Shown here piece by piece: positions 1 through 9,014 of a DNA stretch of 64,000 nt. The position numbers were made by a program, and so were the translations under genes. The notes under the pieces were generated by a model. That model saw only the letters and a program-made list of their open reading frames with translations, made no database searches and was not told the DNA's origin. Each line of letters begins with the position of its first letter. Position 1 is the stretch's first letter. This DNA comes from Coraliomargarita algicola (GTDB lineage: Bacteria > Verrucomicrobiota > Verrucomicrobiia > Opitutales > Coraliomargaritaceae): contig NZ_CP138858.1 of the NCBI RefSeq assembly GCF_033878955.1, forward strand, positions 744,001 to 808,000, written 5' to 3'.

Positions 1-1293
1 CCAGCTTACATCCGCAGCCTGATGCAGGGCATCGTCGCGGACTTCGAAGCCGGCACTTATAAGGGCGTCGACACCGAACTTTTCCCAGCCGCAGAGATCG
101 AAGACGCGCTGAACAAAATGGCGCAGAGCAAGCATCAGGGGAAGCTATTGATCGACTTCCAAAACGGCTCTGTCGAAACCCGTCCGCGCGAAGCAAATCG
201 CTCTGTAGCCCGTAAGACAGGTGCCTATCTGATTACTGGCGGCACATCCGGCTTTGGATTGGAAACTGCAAAATGGCTCTCCCGCAAAGGTGCAGGCCGT
301 GTGGTACTACTCAGTCGGCGCGGCGATGCCGTGCCCGGGCTGGATGAGAAGCGCGCGACCATCGAAGAAGAAGGCGCCGAAGTCGTGGTGCTCAAAGGTG
401 ACGCCACCAGCGTGGCCGACCTCCAGCGAGCCTATGAAGCAATGACTGCCGGCGGCTTAGAAGCAGCCGGAGTGATCCACGGCGCCATGGTGCTGGAAGA
501 TGCCTTTCTAGAGGAGATGGACGCCACACGCTTCACCACAGGCTTTCAGCCCAAAGTTGCCGGTGCCATCGCGCTAGCGGAGGTCTTCCGCGACGCCTCG
601 CTGGACTTCTTGGTATTCTACTCCTCGATCTCAGCTTTGATAGGCAACCGCGGCCAGGCAAATTACGTCGCTGCCAATGCCTTCCTGGATGCCTACGCAC
701 TGCGCCTACGCCGAAGCGGCATGCCCGCGTATTCGATTAATTGGGGTGCGCTCAAGGAGTCTGGAGTGGTGGCACGTTCTTCAAATCTTGCGGGCGCGCT
801 GGAAGCTGCTGGGGTCAAAGGGCTGGGCAACGAAGAAGCCTTGGCAGCTCTGGAAGTCGTCCTACGAGCCGATGCCCCGCGCGCCGCGGCAATCGAGCTC
901 GACTGGCAAGTGTGGAAACAAGCCCACCCCAAGTTGGCACAAGACCCACGCTTCCTCGAACACGCCGAAGCCCGATCCCACGGCTTGGAAAACGAAACTG
1001 CCCAGAAATTACTTGCGGAAGTTATAGAGCTGAAACAGGATGAAAAATCCGTGCGACTCGAGCAGGAAATCGCCGAAGTTCTTTCCAACGTGCTCAAAGT
1101 ATCCGCCGACAGCGTCAAGCCGGAAGCCAGACTGACCGACATGGGCGTCGACTCGCTGCTGATGCTAGAGCTCAGCCTAGGCCTCAAGGAAAGGACTGGC
1201 ATTCCATTTACCGCGATGGAGCTCCTAAAAGGCCCCAGTGTCCGGGAGTTGGCCCAGCTATTGCTGGCTCGACTCAACGGTCAAGACGCGTGA
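1..1293 (+). CDS. Type I polyketide synthase, C-terminal part (ER tail-KR-ACP), 5' end outside window
   Basis: The frame is open from the first base, so the gene begins upstream; only its last 430 codons are here. In order there is the end of an enoylreductase domain (to about codon 50), then a ketoreductase with the NADPH-binding GGTSGFG loop near codon 80 and the active-site YSS plus QANYVAAN motifs near codons 205-225, then an acyl carrier domain with the phosphopantetheine serine in MGVDSLLMLEL (serine at 1153-1155). The protein stops soon after the ACP, so there is no C-terminal thioesterase or reductase; chain release must come from another protein. It is followed after 75 bases by a PhcB-like methyltransferase and a signalling cascade, which suggests the polyketide or 3-hydroxy-acyl product is passed on to make a signal (inference). 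KR plus ER indicates a reducing, lipid-like product. Domain identity is secure; product unknown. Confidence 0.93.
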   Translation, partial: PAYIRSLMQGIVADFEAGTYKGVDTELFPAAEIEDALNKMAQSKHQGKLLIDFQNGSVETRPREANRSVARKTGAYLITGGTSGFGLETAKWLSRKGAGRVVLLSRRGDAVPGLDEKRATIEEEGAEVVVLKGDATSVADLQRAYEAMTAGGLEAAGVIHGAMVLEDAFLEEMDATRFTTGFQPKVAGAIALAEVFRDASLDFLVFYSSISALIGNRGQANYVAANAFLDAYALRLRRSGMPAYSINWGALKESGVVARSSNLAGALEAAGVKGLGNEEALAALEVVLRADAPRAAAIELDWQVWKQAHPKLAQDPRFLEHAEARSHGLENETAQKLLAEVIELKQDEKSVRLEQEIAEVLSNVLKVSADSVKPEARLTDMGVDSLLMLELSLGLKERTGIPFTAMELLKGPSVRELAQLLLARLNGQDA

Positions 1294-1368
1294 TCTACCC
1301 CTGTGATTAATTAACTCTCTAAATCTCGGTTTTTCCGACATCCAATACTCATCCCTCTCTCTAATATC

Positions 1369-2766
1369 GTGGAACAGTCTATATCAGGCATCGACAGTAT
1401 CGTCTCTTTCTCCAATAATCAGGGTGCAAAAGGTCGCGGCACCCTAGTGCACGTCTCTCGGTCAATGGCGGTGTTCGAAGTTTATAACCCTTTCTCAATC
1501 GTACAGTTGAGTGAGGTTTTAAAAGAGATCGTGATCATGCGGGGCGAACGCATCATCTACCGCGGCAAAGGTGTGGTCACCAGTATCGTCACCACTGGTT
1601 TGATGACCATTGTTTCGGCCACCTTTACCGATAGCTGGAAAGATCCCGGTGCCCTACGACCGAACAAGACCCTGGAGGACGAAATCGAAAACTTCATCCA
1701 GGGCTGGGAAAAGGGACACGACCTCTCGGCGTCCTACCAGTTAGTGGTGAACAAAATGTCGAATTTCTTCGCGGAAATCAGTCGCTGGCTGGAGGAAGTA
1801 GAAGTCGCATTACTTGAGGATTTTGATAGGAATGACAGTGAAAGCATCCAGTTCAAAAATAGTGTCGAAAAGCCTGTGATCGAGAAAATGGCGGAGTTCT
1901 ATCGACTCTTCGAAATCGAAGCTTCGAAGATACCGCAGGAAGAAGTCACTTTATATAAGGCCTTTGCCCGGCGCGAGCTACACCCATTTATCCTCTGCGC
2001 CCCATTCGCCCACCGTTCGTTTACCAAACCACTCGGATACGCCGGAGACTACGAGATGGTCAACATGATGCTCAAGGAATCTCCCAGCATCGGCAATAAC
2101 GCCTACGCGCAGATCGTCAATGACCTGCACGTCAACGTTCCGGCCTGCATCGCCCACTGCAATCGGATCGACTTCCTCGTGGCATCATTGGGCGATGTCG
2201 TAGAACGCGTGCAGGAAGAAATGCGCGTCTGCAATATCCTCAATGTCGGTTGCGGGCCAGCGGTCGAAGTGCAACGCTTCATTCGTGACAACGAATTGTC
2301 GGAAGAATGCGTGTTCACCTTGATGGACTTTAGTGAGGAAACCCTCAACTACACCGATGGCCGGATCAAAGATGCCATGGCCCAATCAGGCCACAAACCT
2401 GTCGTCAATATGGTGAAACGCTCGATCGACGAACTACTAAAGGACGTCCACGACAGCAACGAAGAGATCGTGCCGACCTATGACCTGGTCTACTGCGCAG
2501 GTTTATTTGACTACTTCCCAGACAACGTCTGCCGCAATTTGATCAGCCTCTACTACCGCTGGGTCAAACCAGGTGGTCGTCTGATCGCAACCAACGTAAC
2601 GCCAAGCAATCCAGAACGCTACACACAAGAACACCTCCTGGAATGGTATCTCATTTACCGAGACGAAGAAACAATGGCTTCGCTCGCCCCTCACGGCACC
2701 CAACCAGTCATCGAACTGGACGAAACAGGCGTCAACGTATTCCTGACGATTCATAAAGAAAACTAA
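1369..2766 (+). CDS. PhcB-like SAM-dependent methyltransferase with N-terminal PilZ-like domain
   Basis: A 465-residue protein. Residues about 10-100 form a beta-rich PilZ-like domain, residues 110-270 are mainly helical, and the C-terminal third is a class I SAM methyltransferase: glycine-rich motif I (ILNVGCGPAVEV) near residue 290, an acidic motif II (FTLMDFSEE) near 315, and the post-motif WVKPGGRLIATN near 397. The layout matches the Ralstonia PhcB family, which makes 3-hydroxy fatty acid methyl esters used as quorum signals; assignment here is by domain layout and by the kinase/regulator genes that follow. It starts at GTG 1369 without a clear ribosome site; the next in-frame ATG lies inside the first domain, so GTG is preferred. 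Its TAA overlaps the next gene's ATG (TAATG), showing translational coupling to the kinase. Substrate may be the product of the upstream PKS (inference). Confidence 0.82.
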   Translation: MEQSISGIDSIVSFSNNQGAKGRGTLVHVSRSMAVFEVYNPFSIVQLSEVLKEIVIMRGERIIYRGKGVVTSIVTTGLMTIVSATFTDSWKDPGALRPNKTLEDEIENFIQGWEKGHDLSASYQLVVNKMSNFFAEISRWLEEVEVALLEDFDRNDSESIQFKNSVEKPVIEKMAEFYRLFEIEASKIPQEEVTLYKAFARRELHPFILCAPFAHRSFTKPLGYAGDYEMVNMMLKESPSIGNNAYAQIVNDLHVNVPACIAHCNRIDFLVASLGDVVERVQEEMRVCNILNVGCGPAVEVQRFIRDNELSEECVFTLMDFSEETLNYTDGRIKDAMAQSGHKPVVNMVKRSIDELLKDVHDSNEEIVPTYDLVYCAGLFDYFPDNVCRNLISLYYRWVKPGGRLIATNVTPSNPERYTQEHLLEWYLIYRDEETMASLAPHGTQPVIELDETGVNVFLTIHKEN

Positions 2767-5489
2767 TGTCGACCGTTCACTCAGAAAGCTTGATGAAGGG
2801 ACGACTTTCTGTTGGCAACATTCTCAACTGGTTCTCGCAACTACTAGGCCCTTCGGAGCCAGCAGACCCGGAGCTCATGGCCGCGTATCGAGAAACGGAT
2901 ACACAGCGCAGAGCCATGCGTCTGCACATCGGCATCTGGATTTCAGCGATCGGCATGATGGCTGGGGTCACGCTCGATTACTTTGTTTACCCCGAGCACC
3001 TCGGCGTGCTATTTACCATTCGCTTAGTTGCGACAGCGGCCCTGTTCCTACTGCTATTCATACTCTTCAAGGCCACGAATAACCGCTCACTGGTTAAGAA
3101 CTTGGGGATCGGCATGGCGCTCGTGGATAATCTCGCGTTTATCTCGATGGTCTTTTACCTCGGGGGTGCAACCTCTCCCTACTACGCAGGCGTCAACCTA
3201 GTGCTACTGGGTATGTCGGTACTACTGCCTTGGACGCTCAAAGAAACTTTCTGGGTTTGCCTAGGCTCAATTGCCCTCTATGCGATCGCCTGTGCCATCG
3301 AAGGCAATCTCTTTGATACAGGAGTCTTCTCGATATTTTTTAACAACACCTACTTCCTCACCATTACCAGTGTGATCTGCGTCATATCAGCGCACCTACA
3401 GACTCGTGCCCGCTTTAGTGATTTCCAACTACGCCACAGCCTTGATAAGCGCAACCACGAGTTGCAAACACTTGACCGTTTAAAAACCAACTTCTTTTCA
3501 AACGTTACTCACGAATTACGCACCCCACTGGCGCTCATTCTGGGGCCCATCGACAACGTCTTAAAAGGTCGGGAAAAACTGACGGACCGACAGCATGAAA
3601 ATTTACTCGTAGCACAGCGAAACTCACTGCGCTTGCTAAAACTAATTAACGACCTGCTGGACCTGACGCGCATGGAACAGGGAGACAACGTGCTCTCCAA
3701 GAAAACGATCAAACTACAAGCCTACTTGATAGAGATCATTGATTCCGTGCGCCACTTGGCGACAGCCAAAGGAGTCTCTCTGCGGGTAGAGCCTTCGACC
3801 GAATCCATCTACCTCGAAGCTGATCCAGCGCGCTTGGAGAAAGTCATTCTGAACCTACTGACCAATGCCATTAAGTTCACCAGTCGCGGCGGCTCCATCA
3901 AAGTGGGGCACAAACCGCTGCCCGATGAGAAGATCGCCATTTATGTCGAAGACAACGGAGCTGGCATCCATCAAGAAGACCTGAAAAGAATCTTCGATCG
4001 CTTTTATCAGGTTTCCGGAAAAGGTGGCTCCAGTGAACAGGGAGTCGGTATCGGCTTGGCCTTGGCTAAGGAACTGGTCGAACAACACGGCGGCCAATTA
4101 GAAGTCGAAAGCGAACCTCAAAAAGGCTCCTGCTTTACCATGATCCTTCCAGGCGCACTACCTTTGAGCAGTCGTTCGCCTGAAGTCTTACCGCACGCTC
4201 CCCTCAACGAGCCTCAACCAGCGGCCCCAGCGAAGGACCGCGAGGACCTCGACCAGCCGCTGCTACAGGCCTTCCGCTCCGCCGACCGTACGCTAGTGAA
4301 TCGCAACACTGAAACCGATGAAATTTCCGTCTCAGGCAGCGGCGACCAAGTCGTATTGGTCATCGAAGACGAGCCTGACATGATGCGCTACATCACCGGT
4401 CTCTTAACCGAACATTTCAAACTGGTCAGTGCACGCGATGGACGCAATCTTGAGTATCTAATCGAGACCTACGACCCGCAGCTCATCCTGCTCGACTGGA
4501 TGCTACCAGGCCGTGACGGGCTCACCCTCTGTCGCGAAATTCGCAACAATCGTAGCAACGATGCTCGAAAAGTCGTCATGCTCACCGCACGTGTCGACGA
4601 GGAATCTAAAGTCCATGCACTGGAAGCAGGCGCCGATGATTTCCTACTCAAGCCATTTAGCAGCATAGAGCTCATCACACGGATCGATAATTTAATCCGC
4701 AATGCGACTCTCCAGATCCGCCTCAAGCAGTCCAACCATGAGCTGAAGCAAACCCTGCAAAAACTGCAAGAAACTGAAGCACACTTAGTGCAAAGCGAAA
4801 AAATGAATGCGCTCGGTTCGCTATCTGCAGGATTGCTACACGAGATCAATAACCCATTGAACTACGTTTTTTCGGGAATTCAGATTCTGGAAATGGAGAG
4901 CGAAAGCTTTGATCCTGAGACACGTGAGATGATCGCAGACATCAAGGAAGGTCTGGTGCGTGTGAACGATGTGATGAAGGACCTCACCACCTTCGCCTAC
5001 CCCGAAAAGCCAGGCCAGATCTCCGATTTCTCACTATTGGAAGCATTCAAATCCGCGCAAAAAATCACCTCCAAGGAAACAATGGGCGTGCATGTCGAAG
5101 TCCATTTGCCCAAGGAGTTTATCATCAAAGGACAAAAGACCCAATGGATGCATGTTTTCATTAATTTACTCACGAATGCCGGCAAAGCACTCATAGAGCA
5201 TCCAACTGAAAGAGAAAAAGAAATTCAAGTCAGCGCAGAGCTCAAAGACGGCAAGATCGAATTAACTTTTCGCGACAACGGCATCGGCATTCCAGAAGCC
5301 GTTCGCAAACGCATCTTTGAGCCCTTCTTCACCACACGTGATGTCGGCAAAGGCATGGGCATGGGCTTATCAATTTGCCGCACCATTATCGAAAACCACG
5401 GCGGATCAATTTCAGTCGACTCAGAAGTTGACCACTTTACCATCTTCACTATCCATATTCCAGCAACGGAGACAAACGATCCAAAATGA
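2766..5489 (+). CDS. Membrane hybrid histidine kinase with two kinase cores (PhcS-like position)
   Basis: A 907-residue sensor. About six membrane segments lie between residues 55 and 210. A first kinase core follows: H-box NVTHELRTPL with the phospho-histidine at residue 249, N-box NLLTNAIKF, DNGAGI and GVGIGLAL. A receiver domain (IEDEPDM start, phospho-acceptor Asp577 in LLDWMLPG, lysine in LLKPF) comes next, then a coiled linker and a second kinase core with H-box LLHEINNPLN (His692), NLLTNAGKAL, FRDNGIGI and GMGMGLSI. Both cores keep their catalytic motifs. A short-loop membrane sensor with no large periplasmic domain fits detection of a lipid-like signal, as known for PhcS/CqsS-type kinases; that role is inferred from the adjacent PhcB-like enzyme. 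Its end overlaps the next gene by ATGA. Two full kinase cores flanking a receiver in one chain is unusual. Confidence 0.88.
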   Translation: MSTVHSESLMKGRLSVGNILNWFSQLLGPSEPADPELMAAYRETDTQRRAMRLHIGIWISAIGMMAGVTLDYFVYPEHLGVLFTIRLVATAALFLLLFILFKATNNRSLVKNLGIGMALVDNLAFISMVFYLGGATSPYYAGVNLVLLGMSVLLPWTLKETFWVCLGSIALYAIACAIEGNLFDTGVFSIFFNNTYFLTITSVICVISAHLQTRARFSDFQLRHSLDKRNHELQTLDRLKTNFFSNVTHELRTPLALILGPIDNVLKGREKLTDRQHENLLVAQRNSLRLLKLINDLLDLTRMEQGDNVLSKKTIKLQAYLIEIIDSVRHLATAKGVSLRVEPSTESIYLEADPARLEKVILNLLTNAIKFTSRGGSIKVGHKPLPDEKIAIYVEDNGAGIHQEDLKRIFDRFYQVSGKGGSSEQGVGIGLALAKELVEQHGGQLEVESEPQKGSCFTMILPGALPLSSRSPEVLPHAPLNEPQPAAPAKDREDLDQPLLQAFRSADRTLVNRNTETDEISVSGSGDQVVLVIEDEPDMMRYITGLLTEHFKLVSARDGRNLEYLIETYDPQLILLDWMLPGRDGLTLCREIRNNRSNDARKVVMLTARVDEESKVHALEAGADDFLLKPFSSIELITRIDNLIRNATLQIRLKQSNHELKQTLQKLQETEAHLVQSEKMNALGSLSAGLLHEINNPLNYVFSGIQILEMESESFDPETREMIADIKEGLVRVNDVMKDLTTFAYPEKPGQISDFSLLEAFKSAQKITSKETMGVHVEVHLPKEFIIKGQKTQWMHVFINLLTNAGKALIEHPTEREKEIQVSAELKDGKIELTFRDNGIGIPEAVRKRIFEPFFTTRDVGKGMGMGLSICRTIIENHGGSISVDSEVDHFTIFTIHIPATETNDPK

Positions 5490-6550
5490 GCAACACCGAC
5501 TCCCCTACACTCCCCGGCATCCTATACGTGGATGACGAGACCCAAGCCCTCAAGTACTTTGCGATGGCTTTCAAAAAGAACTACCGCGTCTTCACGGCCG
5601 ACAACGGCAAGACCGGACTCGAAATACTGGACGCGCATCATTCCGAAATTTCGATCATCGTATCCGACCAGCGCATGCCTGAAATGACAGGTGTCGACTT
5701 TCTCTCGCAAGTTCGCGCTCGTCACCCGAGCAAAGTGCGAATTCTCACCACCGCCTACTCGGACCTGGAAAGTGCCATCCGCTCGGTCAATGAAGGTAAG
5801 ATTTACCAATACGTCACGAAGCCCTGGGATTTGCAGGACTTCAAGATGGTGCTGAAACGAGCCTACGACTACCACAGTATCCTCTCTGAGCGCGATCAGC
5901 TCATGGGGCTCAAGATGAGCACCCTGCAACGCATCATTTTAGCCGATCGCTTAAAGACCCTCACCGGTGTCGCTCATTCCGGCTGCATCAAAGAATCGGC
6001 GCTCTTTATCGACACACTTTTGGGGATAATTCAGGGCTTACCCCACAGCTTCGATCTGAACCCCGCATCCGGAGGCGCTGCCATGCTGCAACACGGGCTG
6101 GCCAAGTTCATGAAACAAGAGCGTAGCGCCAACGCCCAGATCCTGAAATCCTGGCAGTCTGCCGACTTCGAACTCGAGGCATGCATCGCAGCGCTGAGCA
6201 CGCCAGCAACGGATGCAGATACCAGCGAAACGATACAACTGACCGTAGAACAAACCGGCGATTCTCTGACGATCCAGTGCTCCATAGGTACCGATAAACC
6301 GCAGCAAGTGCTCAACCAGTGTCTGGGCATCCTCTGCGAAGCGGAGCCCTCTCCGCTCGCGCTCAATTTCTTTCAACTGCTGGCAGCCGCACGACATGCT
6401 GGCAAATCTGTTACACTATGCCCGAAGGCTGGCGCAGAGGACAGCGATTTGCTCTCGATTTCCGCTCAAAGCAACGAAGATGCGGAACATTTGGAAGAAA
6501 TACTTGCCAAACTCTATGATCGTTGGGATTCTGCAAGCTTGGGATTCTAA
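5486..6550 (+). CDS. Response regulator, receiver domain plus uncharacterised C-terminal domain (PhcQ-like)
   Basis: A 354-residue protein. Residues 10-125 are a receiver domain of the RpfG/HupR-like type (LYVDDETQAL, phospho-acceptor Asp61 in VSDQRMPEMTG, TTAYSD, and the KPWD lysine). The remaining 220 residues match no output domain I recognise: there is no helix-turn-helix, no HD-GYP or GGDEF motif and no intact ATPase motif. The layout recalls PhcQ of the Ralstonia phc system, in which the regulator lacks a DNA-binding domain. The start ATG overlaps the stop of the kinase gene (ATGA), so it should be co-translated with it. It is paralogous in its receiver to the next gene (both have DQRMP and KPWD). 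The C-terminal half is the part that deserves structural comparison. Confidence 0.85.
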   Translation: MSNTDSPTLPGILYVDDETQALKYFAMAFKKNYRVFTADNGKTGLEILDAHHSEISIIVSDQRMPEMTGVDFLSQVRARHPSKVRILTTAYSDLESAIRSVNEGKIYQYVTKPWDLQDFKMVLKRAYDYHSILSERDQLMGLKMSTLQRIILADRLKTLTGVAHSGCIKESALFIDTLLGIIQGLPHSFDLNPASGGAAMLQHGLAKFMKQERSANAQILKSWQSADFELEACIAALSTPATDADTSETIQLTVEQTGDSLTIQCSIGTDKPQQVLNQCLGILCEAEPSPLALNFFQLLAAARHAGKSVTLCPKAGAEDSDLLSISAQSNEDAEHLEEILAKLYDRWDSASLGF

Positions 6551-6615
6551 TTTTCCCACGGCAACTCACAAGCCGATCTAGTTCATTTTTTCCGAACCGC
6601 TCGCGCGGACCAACC

Positions 6616-7806
6616 ATGGTAGACGTAATTAAAAATCGCCCAGGCGTCCTTTTTGTGGACGACGAGGCAAACGCACTCAAGGTGTTTCGCAGAGCCTTTG
6701 AGCGGGATTTTCTAGTATTCACAGCCTCGTCTGTCGATGCGGGGTTGGAGCTACTCGAGTCGGAGACGCAAAAAATCAGTGTGGTGATTACCGACCAACG
6801 CATGCCACAGCGCAGCGGTATCGCCATGCTGTCAGAAGTCCGTCGGCTCTACCCCGAAAAAATACGCTTGCTGACCACCGCCTATACGCAAGTTGACACA
6901 CTGGTCGACGCCATCAACGAAGGAGCAGTTTATAGCTTTATCTCTAAGCCCTGGGACCTCAACAAGCTGCGCCAGGAAATCCTCTCCGCGATTGAATCTT
7001 ACTCCACCGCAAACGAGCAGCGCAGCCTACTCTCGGGACGTATCGAAGAGCTCAAACAAGCGGTACTCGATGAAAAAATCATGGAGATCGGCAATGTCGC
7101 GGTCAACCTCAGCCACTACGTCGATAACGCACTCTGCCCGATCGAATTACTCATATCCAAGATCGAGGCTGATTTGCATGATAGCTCGAATACACTGGCC
7201 AAAGCCGAAGACCGCGCGACCTACCTGGATTTTCTCAAACGCATCCGAATCCACATCCGCTCCACCAGTAGCCAGATTGCACGATTACACCAGGCCAACA
7301 GTCGCTTGAATCCCGAGAGCCTCACCAAAATAGAGCTCAACACCATCTTCCAGCAGGCCATGGCTTCGAATCAAGTATTGATGAATGGCAAAAATATCCG
7401 TATCGAACGTCTTCCAGGCCCTGCGGAATGCCATATATGGGGCGACCGCGAACGCTTGGTCGACCTCTTCAACTTCCTGCTCGCCGAAGAAGTCGTGTCG
7501 CTCCCAGAATCCTCCTGTGCCAGCATCGGCATTTCCCAGCTGCCAGAGCAGAACGCGATCCGGATCACAATGGAAGACCGGGGGCCCATTCCCAACGATG
7601 TATCTCCCTCTCACCTACTCTACCCCTTCAATGTTCGCAGCGGCGACCCACGCCAAATGGGCGTGTTTCTGATCTGCGCCTACTTCATCGTGCGCAGTCA
7701 TGGTGGCCGCATGGAGACTCACCGACGCGAAGGCGGCGGAGTGCAATTCTTCTTCGACCTACCAATCAACCCTATGGACTCTACAAAAATCGATTTTCAT
7801 AATTGA
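6616..7806 (+). CDS. Response regulator with degenerate histidine-kinase-like C-terminus (PhcQ-like)
   Basis: A 396-residue protein when started at ATG 6616; an upstream in-frame ATG at 6523 would overlap the previous gene and add a tail without similarity to a receiver domain, so it is not preferred. Residues 8-125 are a receiver (LFVDDEANAL, Asp60 in ITDQRMPQRSG, SKPWDL). Residues 150-220 are helical and could form a dimerisation bundle; residues 260-395 follow the fold order of a HATPase domain but with altered motifs: FNFLLAEEV where an N-box would be, DRGPIPND in place of DxGxG, and RQMGVFLICAYFIVRSHGG for the last motif. It therefore probably binds ATP weakly or not at all. It belongs to the same probable operon as the kinase, with 65 bases between genes. 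Confidence 0.84.
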   Translation: MVDVIKNRPGVLFVDDEANALKVFRRAFERDFLVFTASSVDAGLELLESETQKISVVITDQRMPQRSGIAMLSEVRRLYPEKIRLLTTAYTQVDTLVDAINEGAVYSFISKPWDLNKLRQEILSAIESYSTANEQRSLLSGRIEELKQAVLDEKIMEIGNVAVNLSHYVDNALCPIELLISKIEADLHDSSNTLAKAEDRATYLDFLKRIRIHIRSTSSQIARLHQANSRLNPESLTKIELNTIFQQAMASNQVLMNGKNIRIERLPGPAECHIWGDRERLVDLFNFLLAEEVVSLPESSCASIGISQLPEQNAIRITMEDRGPIPNDVSPSHLLYPFNVRSGDPRQMGVFLICAYFIVRSHGGRMETHRREGGGVQFFFDLPINPMDSTKIDFHN

Positions 7807-7888
7807 ATTGTAGATTGACTATTTAACCATGAAATAGCATATTTTACATCTCTCTTACGCAACCAACTTTCATACCAAGCATTAGTTC

Positions 7889-8971
7889 ATGTTATTAAAA
7901 AACGTTCTTGTCGTAGACGACGAACCACTGATGCGCGAAGCTCTAGACTTGAGCCTTCGGAGTGAATTTAAGGTGGTTAAAGCTAGTTCTGGAGCCGAAG
8001 CGCTCGAGTTGAGCGAACAACAAGACTTCCCTGTTGTCGTGCTGGACCTGCGCATGGAGGGGCTCGATGGAATCGCCACCCTGAAAAAGTTGCGTCAAAA
8101 GAATGCGCACCAGAAAATCATCATTTTGACCGCGCACCAGTCCATGGACTCTGCGATTCAAGCGATCAATCTTGGTGCACACGGCTACATGACGAAGCCC
8201 TGCAACTTTCACGAACTTAAATCCCTGCTGTCAAAAGCGCATGATCGCTACTACGAAGAACAAATGCGTACAGAAGAGTTGCGCAAACGTCTGTTGGAGA
8301 TGCATGACGACCTCTTCTCCTTACTCTGCCACGAGTTTAATACACCCTTAAACGGAATCATCGGCTTTTCATCCATTCTCAAAGAAGAGCTTCAAGATGA
8401 AGAGAATAAGCGGATGGCCGGCTTTATTGAGGATTCAGCAGAGAATCTGCACAGCGTATTCGTCGAAATCCTCGATCATGTGCAAAGCAAACTACCAGCT
8501 CCAGCTGAAGCCAAGGACTCCTTTGCACTAGTCGATCTCAGCAACTACCTCGATTCAAAACGCGAGGACTGGAAACGCGAATTCGAACTTATTGGCAAAA
8601 TCTGGCTAAGTGAACAACTGCTGCACGGCTCCTTTCATTCGATGACTGCGATCCTTTCAAAGCTGATCCTTGCCAGTTGCCCGGTGACCGCACCTTTACA
8701 GATTAAAGCGGAGAAGCTCTCCAATCAAATTGTGTTTCACTTCACCAACCTCGATCTAGAATCCCGTTTTGGATTTCTGGACGATGCCAATACCGTATTT
8801 TCCCCCTACAGCACGTCTAAATTTGCACGTCGCAGTTTCGACTCGGGCGTGGGCCTACACTTGGCGACCGCGAAGAATCTAGCCGAAACCGCGGGTATGA
8901 AATTAGTCGCTAAGAAAAACGAGAGCGGGCTCATCGATATCGACTTGTTGGCCGATTTTGCCGACAGCTAA
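7889..8971 (+). CDS. Response regulator-histidine kinase fusion with degenerate ATPase (PhcR-like)
   Basis: A 360-residue protein with an N-terminal receiver (VVDDEPLMREAL, Asp53 in VLDLRMEG, TKPCNF) and a C-terminal kinase-like part. A good H-box is present (LLCHEFNTPLNGIIGF, His148), but the ATP-binding region lacks the N-box asparagine and the DxGxG loop and keeps only a weak last motif (DSGVGLHLATAKNLAE). The receiver-then-kinase order is that of Ralstonia PhcR. It could relay phosphate between its aspartate and histidine without autokinase activity (inference). It is the last gene of the signalling cluster, 82 bases after the previous one, and is convergent with the following minus-strand operon. 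The cluster contains no DNA-binding regulator, so the final output must be encoded elsewhere. Confidence 0.86.
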   Translation: MLLKNVLVVDDEPLMREALDLSLRSEFKVVKASSGAEALELSEQQDFPVVVLDLRMEGLDGIATLKKLRQKNAHQKIIILTAHQSMDSAIQAINLGAHGYMTKPCNFHELKSLLSKAHDRYYEEQMRTEELRKRLLEMHDDLFSLLCHEFNTPLNGIIGFSSILKEELQDEENKRMAGFIEDSAENLHSVFVEILDHVQSKLPAPAEAKDSFALVDLSNYLDSKREDWKREFELIGKIWLSEQLLHGSFHSMTAILSKLILASCPVTAPLQIKAEKLSNQIVFHFTNLDLESRFGFLDDANTVFSPYSTSKFARRSFDSGVGLHLATAKNLAETAGMKLVAKKNESGLIDIDLLADFADS

Positions 8972-9014
8972 TTAGCGGGCAATCATCCCAATCACCACGG
9001 ATATTCGACCCTGT

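Noticed and set aside
693..1277. Long minus-strand reading frame opposite the PKS
   Set aside because: Its product is a low-complexity Ser/Arg-rich chain and the plus strand has clear KR and ACP motifs; it is a shadow frame.
6523..6615. Upstream start of the second response regulator
   Set aside because: Overlaps the previous gene and adds residues not expected before the receiver domain.
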